Shown: positions 12,022 through 24,400 of the stretch, piece by piece
Layout: every line of letters begins with the position of its first letter
How positions within the stretch are numbered: position 1 is the stretch's first letter
Source: Watersipora subatra
Lineage: Eukaryota > Bryozoa > Gymnolaemata > Cheilostomatida > Watersiporidae
Direction of reading: 5' to 3'
Length of the DNA stretch: 64,000 nt
Assembly (NCBI RefSeq): GCF_963576615.1
Contig: NC_088710.1
Span: 2,832,001 to 2,896,000 of the forward strand
Notes under the pieces: generated by a model
What the model saw: only the letters and a program-made list of their open reading frames with translations
What the model was told of the DNA's origin: nothing
The model's database searches: none
Position numbers and translations under genes: made by a program

Positions 12022-15000
12022 ATGTGGGGTGCAAGGCCAGGTGGGCAAAATTTCAATCACAATGATGAAGGGGAATTTCCCAGTTTAGGAGCGAGTCCAT
12101 GGCAGCCAGCAAGTGAGTTCAAGATTTCATCACTTTTAGAAATGTTTCAGTATTTTGTGCGCATAAATGTGTTTGAAAATAAAAATAAAATTTTTCCAGG
12201 TGTGTCTCCGAAAGCAAATAAAACTTCAACGAAGTTCGGTCCAAGCAAGCCAATGGCATTCTCTGCACAGCCTCGAGCTACACTTCAGCCATCTCTTCAA
12301 TTCACTGCAGGCCCTCCAATGGACTGTGGCAATATCAGCAAAAACAACTCCACTTGGGAGACTAGTGGTGATTTAAAACCAAGTAGCAGAACAGAACCTG
12401 TTGGTGAGTTCTTGTTTCTTTTTCAAAAGTCAGCTTGTTTGGGCTGTCAAATTTTGCTCTATGGAAATGACTCTTAATTTACCTTAGCCAGGTTATTCAC
12501 CATATAAGGCAATGAGTGGTTGTAACTTGTGGAGACAGTTCATAATAGTAACACTCTGATTGGCCAATGGTTTGGCTATGCCTTGCTGCTGTTTTTTTCA
12601 ATCATGGGCCTTAAGAATAGATTGAAGATCACTAGATAGATCAATAGATCACTTCAAAAATGAACTATTTCGGGTACCATTTTACTTTTACAGTTAGGCA
12701 TCAAGTTTTCTGGTTTGGTATTAGTAGAGAGTTATAACTTGACATGTAAAATTGATCCATTCCAGTATTTCCAGTGTGTGTCAAAATTGTCAAATTTTGG
12801 AGCAAATATTCCTATTATAAAGCCTAGTAATTTATGTAATTTGTTCCACAGCAAAGCAACTGAACAATAGACGCTTCAGGTAAATTACATGTAGCATAAT
12901 AACTGGCGAATTATATGCAATGTGACTATATACTGTATACCTTATATACAACTATGTGAAAAAACTACTTGGGAAAACCTGAATTAGGTGTAAGAAACTA
13001 AAATCAATAAAAAAAATTAATGAATAAAAGGTACTTATTGTCACTTCATTTTTGTGTGAAATGCTGAGATGAATTGACAATTTCGCCAAGATGACAAATT
13101 TCATTTTAGTGAATGAGAATTTAGCCTTGGTGATACGGGAGACGGACGGTGTTTAAGTAGAGGTGTGATAGAGATGTTGAGCTAGTCTAACATTGTTTGT
13201 GCGAACTTTAAACATAGCTTATAAACATGTTTTTATAATTGATGCTTTTTAAGATTAGCTTTAATTACCTTTTCCAACCACTCCGTCTCCAACCACTCCG
13301 CCTCCAACCACTCCGCCTCCAACCACTCCGCCTCCAACCACTCCGCCTCCAACCACTCCGCCTCCAACTACTCCGCCTCCAACCACTCCGCCTCCAACCA
13401 CTCCGCTTCCAACCACTCCGCCTCCAACCACTCCGCCTCCAACCACTCCGCTTCCAACCACTCCGCCTCCAACCACTCCGCCTCCAACCACTCCGCCTCC
13501 AACCACTCCGCCTCCAACCACTCCGCCTCCAACCACTCCGCCTCCAACCACTCCGCCTCCAACCACTCCGCCTCCAACCACTCCGCCTCCAACCACTCCG
13601 CCTCCAACCACTCCGCCTCCAACCACTCCGCCTCCAACCACTCCGCCTCCAACCACTCCGCCTCCAACCACTCCGCCTCCAACCACTCCGCCTCCAACCA
13701 CTCCGCCTCCAACCACTCCGCCTCCAACCACTCCGCCTCCAACCACTCCACCTCCAACCAAACCTCTAGTTTCATGATTGTTTTGTTAACTTTGTTAATT
13801 TCTCGACAGCTCCGCGTTGTGTTGTTTTTTAAAATTAGTCCAAAGTCATTTGCTCGTTCTTCCGTAATTTCATGGTTTAGTTTCAGAGCTCTCTTTGCTT
13901 TCTATTTTTGGTCATTACTCTCTCTTCTCACAGTTTTTGTATCCGAAACTGTTGAAACTGTGTTTAAAAACTACAAACATAAAGTAGGATGTCACATGTT
14001 TAAGACTGTTTTGGTATGGAGTCCAACAATTGCTCAAATTTTACATAGGTTTGAAAGTTTATGTTTATGATCGTAGGTCAAGGTTTAACTCTGTTTCTTT
14101 GCACTCCGTTTCTTTGCACTCCGTTTTCTATTCGCTGTCCCACTTTTGTTTGTGAGTTTCACTAACAATATATATATATGTATATATAATATATATACCA
14201 TATATAATATATATATGTATATATAATATATATATACCATATATAATATATATGGTATATATATATTATATATACCATATATATATATATGTATATAGTA
14301 ATTACTGGAGTCATATTTATCTTATAATTTATCTAATGTGTCTGAGAACCTTCCTTTTAGTATACATGTAGTTCTTTTGGTAAAAACTTTATCCCCTAAG
14401 GGCAAGTTATCGCAGCCTATCTATTTCAAATTATTACCTGTCTCATTGATAATGGGATTACGATAACGTGATAACGATAAAGTCATATGCTCAAAAATCT
14501 AACATGTATACAAACTCATAATCTGCCTCCTAACGTTTAACATAAAACTAGACTTTTGAATTAAATGTCACATCTGTTCAATTCGCGAAGTAAGACAAAT
14601 GACAGTAGTTTTAGTGTAAGGAAGTTTTTTAGTCAAAAGGAATTTGCGTGTAGTTTCAAGTAAACTCGTTTTTTATAAAACTATGTCATCGATCTGGTAG
14701 AAAATATGACTGTAGTAAATCAAGGCGTGGCTAGGTGTTTTGAAAACATGCCGTTGATAGGAGTTTTGATTGCTGCTTGCAGTCCTGCAGCAGTCGACAG
14801 GCATGCCTCTCAAACAAAACCGTCCAAAGAAGGTTCCACCGGAGCTAATAGAGGGCTTCCTGAGTGGAGACAAGAATCCGGTGAGCGCTTTGATGGAGTA
14901 CTCGGCCATGAGTCGTCTTGCCACCACTTTTCAGGAATGCGCGCCCATCAACCCTCTCATCGGCTGCAGGTCTGTATTTTCACCCATGGATCTTGTTTAT

Positions 15001-15367
15001 CTTCTGTCATATGAAAAAAACATTTTAATTCCCTGTGGGCCTGATTAGTGCATTTCTCCAGGTCTTGCTATGTGCTAAGCTCAGTGCGTTGAATGAGTAA
15101 ATTGTACAGAAACTTCTCAATTTCAATTATTCAATTTATTACCATACTGTTTTCAGAAGAGATTTGAGTGCAGTTTAAAAATAATTTAGGTGCATCATAG
15201 TGAGGGAAGAGTATTATTACAGGTTTGCGTGCGTGTGCACTGTGGATGGAGTGGAGTATGAACAGGGACATGGAAAGACAAAAAAGGAGGCAAAGACAGC
15301 TGCTGCTAAGAACGCATTTAGCGTAATCCTTGGCATTTCCGAGGTTGATGATGAAGGAGGTAATCTC

Positions 15368-15406
<39 letters not shown>

Positions 15407-18400
15407 CATCTATAATATTGGTGGCATTCTAATTAACCACTGAGCCTATGACTTTGGTGTGAGCACAGTGTATATAGCACAGCTTTTTAGCCAGAAAAAC
15501 AGAGGATGATTGGCACATTTTGTCTAACTCATCTATACCGTAGATGACGGCATAAAAATGTCTAGCTTTGTCTAGGACTGGATGAATGCCTGGTGTCGCC
15601 CGAGTAATAAAAGTCTTTGCACAGAAAATTTATTTTTATTTAACAACAGTTACCATTCTAACTTTCAAACTTCATGTCATGAGAAAAGTGTTTTGTTCAG
15701 TTTAAATAAATTAAGAGAAAAAATACAACTGTAAAGGTTGTCAAACTTTGTCAAACAACTATAACTTTCAAACTTCATATCGTGAGGAAAATGTTTTGTG
15801 AAGGTCAAATAAATTAAGAAACAAATTAAAACAACTACAAAAGTGTATGAATGTAAATGAAATAATTAGCTAGTAATAGATAAATTAAGTCGGTTTTGCT
15901 ACGATTACAATAAAAGATGATTTGGTAATGATGCAATTAATACAGACTGAGAAAATAAAATATAAATCCTGACTATGTTGAATTAATAATAACAATTCAA
16001 CATAGAAACGTGTGTATATAAAAAAGGTTACTCTACCAGCAGAAGCTATCCGTCAAAACTTTGAATACGATGATACTGGTACCTCTCGATACCGGTACCT
16101 CTCGACACCAGTACCTCTCGATACTGGTAAAAATGTAAAAATGAGATATCGGGCGAATAGAGAGAAAATATAAATTCTATATTCCTACATGAGATGATAC
16201 AATTGTCCGCGTGAAAAGTATTAACCTTTACTGATTTAGTAATTTAACTTTACGAAAAACCGGTTATAGAACTTCACGAAAACATGAAAAAACATCGTGT
16301 TTCATAGAGTTTCAATTAATACGTCATTTACCGGGATTTGATGAGAGCGATAGAATCGTAAGGACAGAGTAGGTCGGTTACTAAATGTACGATTTAAAAC
16401 TTGTGGTTGTGATATTCCATTACTTTTAATTCGAAGGTTTTAATAGCTATGACTGGACATACCGAAGTACAGACAGACACACACACAAACTTGGAGATTT
16501 ATCCATATAGATGTATATGGGTGGTATAAACTTGTTTGAACTTAGTTGATTGAACGATACATGAATGGGTGGTACTGGGTGGGCTGTCCCTGCGGGGACT
16601 CTACTTGGTTGGACTATATCAGAATCCATGTCTACCCTTGCTTGCAGAGAGTGACAGAGTTGTTTACGATTCACTCGGTAGGAAGATTATCTTGTCCTCA
16701 GAAGGTGAAAGGGGTAGCTCTACTCCACAGGTGACTACACTTGACAAAGAAGAATCTCACCACAAGGTAACAGATTTCTTCTCGATCACCTGGCCTTCCG
16801 TGTTGTGTTTAGGGAACTGTATTGCGCATTCACTGAACTTTCCAACGGACTCGTTCTTAGTAGCTTGGTCTACACATTTGCTCATTTACACGGTTTTAAC
16901 CCAAACATGATAAAATGTAAGGAGTTGTCTGCTATTTTGTCTACAGTGGTTATAATGGCAAATACAGCTTCTAGAAATGCAGTATTCATGGTGTATTGGC
17001 GATCCATCCACTAAACTGCTACCTGATATTACCAAAAGTGCATTTATGGAAAGCTTGGTAATCAAGTTCATTGTGTCCCTACTGCATTTTACAGTCATAG
17101 GTAGCCAAATGAACAGCCACACATTGATGAACTCACTACATAAAGTGTTATGCAACGAAATATCTCCATTAGCTTTCCTACTGTTTGTTGTTTTTCAAAT
17201 GTGAAATTTTCTCTTACATGGTCATATATGTGAACAACTTGTGTAAAGCGCTTTAATAATTTCTTCTGTAACCAGCTGGCACAAGTGATTTGGAATATGA
17301 AATAGTCGTGGTTTAGCAACTGAACATGTAGCAGTAAATGGTTTTATAGATGTAAAATTATTGATAGTTATTTAAAAACTATTACCCCATAAACACCTGT
17401 TAATATTGAATAAAAATGTAGTTATAATTACATTTGGCCATATTGTTTATACTAGACCAAAATCCATCAAAGTTTTACAATCTCAGTCGTTCACATCTAT
17501 TACAAAGTTGAAACTGATCTCCAAATAGCATGCTTAATATTTTCTCAATGGTCATAACACAGATTTAATAACACACCGTTTAAGTTTTGTTTTCTTAAAA
17601 ATTTTCTTATGGAGACATCTTTAATTAATCAACTAAAGGGATTCATTTGCAGCAACCTTCAAGTGAAATTTGATAGACAGAGTCTTTTTAAATCTTCTCA
17701 TTGAGCATGCAGTACAGAAGGGGTGTTTGGTTCAGCTCATCCATTAACTGTAGTTAATTTTGTTGTGTTAGTAACTGTTAGTATGTTGGTAACTGTTAGT
17801 ATGTTAGTAACTGTTAGTATGTCGGTAACTGTTAGTATGTTAGTAACTGTTAGTATGTTGGTAACTGTTAGTATGTTAGTAACTGTTAGTATGTTGGTAA
17901 CTGTTAGTATGTTAGTAACTGTTAGTATGGTGGTAACTGTTAGTATGTTAGTAACTGTTAGTCTGTTAGTATGTTGGTAACTGTTAGTATGTTGGTAACT
18001 GTTAGTATGTTGGTAACTGTTAGTATGTTGGTAACTGTTAGTATGTTAGTCTGTTAATGAATATTTCAAGAATGAATTAGTGTAAAACTGAATAACAACT
18101 GAATCAGCAAATTTCAAATTTAAACTTAGAATATTTCTTACAGATTAGCTAATGTGCTTAGTTGATTTGTTGTTCATAGTCATGTGAAAATGGCTTAGAA
18201 GAACCAAGCAGGTGTAAGGCAATACATTAGCCATGAAAAACATGTGAAAACACATTAGCCATGCTTGTTGGTGTGATGCTGGTGACAGTTAATCGTGTCA
18301 CCGATCCTTTCAACTCTCTTCGCTCATGCAAACCTGTTGTACACGTATTAGCGAGTACTTGTACAGTCATACTTCAACTTACGAGCTTAATGCGTTCCGA

Positions 18401-21400
18401 GTCTGAGCTCGTATGTCAATTTACTCACATGTTGGTGCAATTTATTTATATATAGAACAATTAAATATATAATTATTGGTTTCCATACTCTGTAAAATAC
18501 AAATAAAACACTCAAAACAAGATATTGTAACAGAAAGAACATGTTGGTTATTGTCCTAACTTACCACTTGCTTTCAAAAAGCAACAAATAAAAAATAATA
18601 CAAGGAAATGTGTTAAATTAAAATGTAAAATTAAATACATACAATAACAGCTAACGCTAGCATTTGCCAGAGAGAAATATATAAGTTATCCTTCATTACA
18701 ACAGTTGACTTTGATAAATTTGGATTTTATCAACGTCTTAAAAGACAAACTTAGAAGCAAATCTAAAAGCAAACTTTCATTTTTAACTTAACGTAATTAA
18801 AATTTCTTCGGCGTTCATAGTTTGAAGTTTCTCGCTAGTTAGCTAATTTTTCCTTTGTTTCGCTTTCACGACTAGCCGGCCGTTTTAAGATGAACCTATC
18901 TAAGGACGTTTGCCTTTGTCGCCCTTTCAACATGTCGCGATTAGGACGAACACAGGTGTCGTCACAAAGGTTTAATGCACGACCACTAGCCAACTTGTCC
19001 GAATGTCTATTTTTATAGTTTTGATAGATAGCACCGGCCTTTTCAAATAGCGTCGTTTCAGTTACGCTGTCACCGGCCAATTGTTTATCTTATATCCAAT
19101 GCCTGAGCGGTCTCTCCATCAGCGGGGGTGAAGATTGCTGCGCGGTTTAGAAACTACGGTTAGTACTCTTGCGAGCTAAATGCCCTGAATATAATCCTTC
19201 TGTTTGATAATTGTGGATGTATTTCTGTCATATTGCTGAGCTAGCTCAATCATGCATGCACATTTCGCATATTTTTCAATAATTTTCCGTTTAATATCAA
19301 TTGTTATCATTTGCTTTTTCTTTGCATTATTTTTCATTTTACTGGCAAACTTTCGGTCTACGCACAGTAGTTTTAATTCACATAATTCTGCACTGAAAAG
19401 CGTGCACAAAAAACACGGTACAAAAGTATAACCTGTGTAATTGAAAAATACAGACTGATGCTGTCGTCATAAAACACCTCCGGCATACTTGGCAACTGAC
19501 TCAAGTGCTCGTATCTCTAATATGGCTCGTATATTAGTGCTAAAACTTGCTTAAAAGCTGGCTCGTATCTCAAGTTTCTTGTACGTTGGAGCACTCGTAA
19601 GTTGAAGTATTACTGTATATACATTGCAATCATCTTTTGCCGCAATATTCGGTAACTCCGCCTCTGTATTTCTATGTCAGTGTTTTTCAAGGCCACTTTC
19701 TATCTGTTCAGGTGCTAACAGCTGCTGGTGCGCTAACTCGTAACCCTGTCTCAGTGCTGCAGGAGTTTTGTCAGAAGAAGAGAATGCCTTTCGATATCAC
19801 AGTTGATGATGTGGCAGGTGTGGATGGGTGAGTTTGGATCAGCCGCTTGACTTGAGATGTTTTTAAGGGTTTCTGTTTTATTAGCTGTAAATCAGTCTAC
19901 AGGACAGATTCATTCATTATAGTTCTATTTGTTAATCGATCTATCGATTATATAGATCTATAGATTATATAATCTATAGATTATATAATCGATAGATCTA
20001 TATAGTCTATAGATTGTATAGATCTATAGATTATATAGCTCTATAGATCTATAGTCAAGTGGGGTAAGTGCACCATTGGGGCAAGTGCACCGGCTGTTGA
20101 TATTTTATCAGCCAATCACTGCATATCTGTCTCTGAGTTGCAGAAATATTACCCATGATCCACCAAAGGAAGCTATAGTCCCTGCATGCTTGATTTCAAA
20201 TTTTTTGTGAAGTAAGCAACAAAAATGTAAATGCACTATTTAAGTAGCTGGCTTTAAATTCAGAGGTGTGTACTGATAATTTTATAACTTTCATTTTAGT
20301 GGATATTTGTTTTGGCTAACTATTGAGTGTAACTGGTGTATATCCATAGAAGACTTTTTCTATTGTTTTAATCCACACAAATAATTTTGTATTATTTTAA
20401 CTGGGGTGGTGCACTTGCCCCTGATAATTTTAGAGACAGGGGCAAGTGCACCTATGTAGTGCACATTAGCATTAACCTATGTGCACCTTAAGATATAACA
20501 GGGGCGGGGCAAGTGCACCACCCAGCACACATGTAGTTCCCCATCAAAAGAGACAGTTCAATCTCATTTCAAGTTCTCCCAATCTCTATAGTCTTTCTTG
20601 TTATACTTTTGCGTTAGTTTATGTCAAATTTGTGGTTCAATTGAGTGAAACTGGTCACTTGAATTGCAATGGTACAGAATTGCAAATTTTTAAAATTTTA
20701 ATGTTCAATACGATCAATATTTCAGTGGTGCAGTACAAACTCAAAAAAACTTTTTTTTCCATTTCTATTGAATTTTATATAATTTCAATATCAGCAATTT
20801 GGTGCATTTGCCTCTGCTTATCAACCAATGCATAACAATGGCAAAGAGGGCTAGGTGGTGCACTTACCCCTGTATGTGGGGTAACTGCACCACCTAGACA
20901 TACATTTTTTAGCGCTTCATATAAAGCAATGATATTTAATTAACAGTTTTCTAGTGCTGATATTCTTGCTCAGAACATTCTGGAGTTTCACAATGACCAA
21001 TATTAGACTCAAATGTTTAGTTATAGCAAAGCAGTAAGACTGCGAAATTGAATTACCCTTTTTCGATGGTGTACTTACCCCACTTGACCCTATATAATCC
21101 ATAGATTATGTAGATCTATAGATTAGGCATCTGAATATTCCCATTTACTTTCTCCGATATCAAATCTTGGGCTGAGTAGTTGATATTATATTCATAGTGT
21201 GGTTTATCGGTATACAAACCTTCTAGAATCTTTGCTGTCTCTTTCATTTTAGGTTTATAGCCCATGTGACTGTAAACAATGAGCTAACCGACATAGCTTC
21301 AGCTGCCGGAAGAACTAAGAAGGAAGCAAAGCGTTTGGCAGCCGACAGCGCTGTGAAAGTCCTTATGCAAGCAGATGCTGTAAGCAGTTTTCGTAATATA

Positions 21401-24400
21401 TCGTTATTTAATTCATAGTAGCTATAAAACAGCTTCTAGATGTCAAGGTGTGACCCAATAAGAATGCTATATGGCATACATACTCTCTTTCTGTTCTTGT
21501 ATTGTATACACTTCTCATAATCAGCCTCGGCATGCGTGTCATAAAATTAATTTTGCTTGAATACTCTATTAGCATGCACTTTGTCAGCTATCAGAGATGT
21601 ATTGATGGTCCTGTTGGACCTGTTGGACCTGTTGGACCTGTTGGTCCTGTTGAACCTGTTGAACCTGTTGGTCCTGTTGAACCTGTTGAACCTGTTGAAC
21701 CTGTTGAACCGTGTTCAGGTAAAACAGTTTGCTGACTTTGTGTTGTTATACAGAGGTTTTTCTTATGTAGAATTACCAAGTATTTGGTCATATAAAGCAC
21801 TGTCTTTCTTGTAACTCACTAAAATGTACATTTACATTTAACCATTGATTGAGAAACAACTGGTCTCAACTTGTCATTTGATGACATATACAGTCATATT
21901 CTGGTACTGAACTTGTGTGTCAATTTTTTCGTATCTCAAAGCACTATTTCCTATATAAAATAACTAAATACAACTTAATCCGCTCCCAAACTATAAAAAC
22001 GCCTAAAAACAGGATATTATGATGGGAAAACATGTTTTTAATTGCTGCAATTCACTACCTATGCTCAGAAAGTAACAAATACCTATTTAGTGGTTATGAT
22101 CTGCAATAAAATGTAGCATTACTATGTACAGTAGGGAGTTCTTACCTTCACTTACTTCCGAGACTTGATAGCAACTCATTCGATCAGCTACATTTTTGCG
22201 ATGTTACGTAGAATGTAGAGTTTTTATGTAGAATTTCGATGAGAAAGAACGAGTTATGCTGTTCTGTAACAGTATAACAGACTGAGTTATCTTGTTATGC
22301 TGTTATGCAGTGTCTAAGCGGCCTTACTTGGCCATTTAGCAGCCCGTATCTCAAAGTTTTCTCGTGTCCTAAGGCAGAAACTTCCTCGAACGTTTTGCTC
22401 GTATCTCGATTTTTTCGTATGTTGGGGCACTCTCATGTCGAGGCATGACTGTATAACGAATTACATGTTTTTGCTTGTAAAATGAAAATTCATTGCTTCA
22501 ACCTATCACAATCTATTTCTGGAGTAAATTTCTATTGCTAGCAGTATGTGAACATCGCAGTGGTACATCTGTGTAGGTACCTATGATATTTAGTGAAACT
22601 TGCTTAAAAATTGAAAGGAATGACAAACTCCACCCACACAGCTGGAATTTTTCTTTTGAAGTTCACAAACTTTGAAAACTGGTTCTAAAAGAAATGGTCA
22701 GGTGAGACGCATGAGAAAGTAGTTCTTTATTTGTCCAAGCAATGACTTAGCTTAATTCCTCAATTATCATATTGAATAAAGCTATAAGTTGGGGGAGCAT
22801 CAAGTCAGTCGTCAACTGCTCTGGACATCACGCATTTCTTTATCTACATCATCAAATGACTGGTCAGAACTGTAGTTGCTTTTCGAGCAGTGGCCTGTAG
22901 TGCAGTGGTCTGTAGTGCAGTGTCCTATAATGCAGTGGCCTGTAGTGTAGTGGCTTATAATGCAGTGGCCTGTAGTGCGGTGGTCTGTAGTGCGGTGGCC
23001 TGTAATGCGGTCGCCTGTAATGCGGTCGCCTGTAATGCGGTCGCCTGTAATGCGGTCGCCTGTAATGCGGTCGCCTGTAATGCGGTCGCCTGTAATGCGG
23101 TCGCCTGTAATGCGGTCGCCTGTAATGCGGTCGCCTGTAATGCGGTCGCCTGTAATGCGGTCGCCTGTAATGCGGTCGCCTGTAATGCGGCCGCCTCTAA
23201 TGCGGTCGCCTCTAATGCGGTCGCCTGTAATGCGGTCGCCTGTAATGCGGTCGCCTGTAATGCGGTCGCCTGTAATGCGGTCGCCTGTAATGCGGTCGCC
23301 TGTAATGCGGTCGCCTGTAATGCGGCCGCCTGTAATGCGGTCGCCTGTAATGCGGTCGCCTGTAATGCGGTCGCCTGTAATGCGGTCGCCTGTAATGCGG
23401 TCGCCTGTAATGCGGTCGCCTGTAATGCGGTCGCCTGTAATGCGGTCGCCTGTAATGCGGTCGCCTGTAATGCGGTCGCCTGTAATGCGGTCGCCTGTAA
23501 TGCGGTCGCCTGTAATGCGGCCGCCTGTAATGCGGTCGCCTGTAATGCGGTCGCCTGTAATGCGGCCGCCTGTAATGCGGTCGCCTGTAATGCGGTCGCC
23601 TGTAATGCGGTCGCCTGTAATGCGGTCGCCTGTAATGCGGTCGCCTGTAATGCGGTCGCCTGTAATGCGGTCGCCTGTAATGCGGTCGCCTGTAATGCGG
23701 TCGCCTGTAATGCGGTCGCCTGTAATGCGGTCGCCTGTAATGCGGTCGCCTGTAATGCGGTCGCCTGTAATGCGGCCGCCTGTAATGCGGTCGCCTGTAA
23801 TGCGGTCGCCTGTAATGCGGCCGCCTGTAATGCGGCCGCCTGTAATGCGGTCGCCTGTAATGCGGTCGCCTGTAATGCGGTCGCCTGTAATGCGGTCGCC
23901 TGTAATGCGGTCGCCTGTAATGCGGTCGCCTGTAATGCGGTCGCCTGTAATGCGGTCGCCTGTAATGCGGTCGCCTGTAATGCGGTCGCCTGTAATGCGG
24001 TCGCCTGTAATGCGGTCGCCTGTAATGCGGTCGCCTGTAATGCGGTCGCCTGTAATGCGGTCGCCTGTAATGCGTGTGCATATATTAGCCAGGTGCAAGA
24101 AAGCTGGGACTTCAAATGGCGTAAACTTAGATGATCCCACATAAAGTACTCTGCTTAACAATATGATATTACTAGATTGTATTACCTGAGCATAGCCTAA
24201 TAGGTCCTTCAAGCACTACATAGTCATAGAGTATACATACTTGTTATTCAGCCGATGGCTGCCGAAGAGGAGGCGACACACTTTGACAAGGTCTCTCACA
24301 CTGCACATCAGAAGCTTTTCAAGCTCCTCGAAGGAGTCCCTGAGTACCTCGCCGGTCGGAAGGTTGTCGCAGCATTCGTACTTCAAACAGGTAGCTAATT

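Larger units (their letters stand above)
14867..21379 (+). other. ADAR dsRNA-binding domains 1 and 2
   Basis: dsRBD1 spans about residues 129-200 (exons 14783-14969 and 15205-15359). It starts [11 protein letters not shown], has the central strand [13 protein letters not shown] and ends with the RNA-binding helix [16 protein letters not shown]. dsRBD2 spans about residues 262-330 (exons 19712-19827 and 21253-21379), with [11 protein letters not shown], then FIAHVTVNN and [16 protein letters not shown]. Both keep the KKxAK signature that contacts the phosphate backbone, so both should bind dsRNA. An intron interrupts each domain at nearly the same place, between the first helix/loop and the second strand, as if one domain arose by duplication. 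The exon at 16648-16766 encodes the Ser/Gly-rich linker. Confidence 0.88.

Noticed and set aside
13239..13775. Long ORFs with LRLQP, VVGGG and EWLEA repeats
   Set aside because: They are artefacts of a 15-base tandem repeat in ADAR intron 2.
21595..21718. A collagen-like Gly-Pro-Val coding exon of ADAR
   Set aside because: As a constitutive exon it would break the phase to the deaminase exon at 24252, while skipping it joins perfectly. It is kept only as a possible poison exon.
22812..24212. A 466-codon minus-strand ORF (ITGDR repeats) and four further long ORFs in other frames
   Set aside because: All arise from the 15-base minisatellite, which is open in several frames on both strands. 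No conserved domain, and it lies within a phase-consistent ADAR intron.
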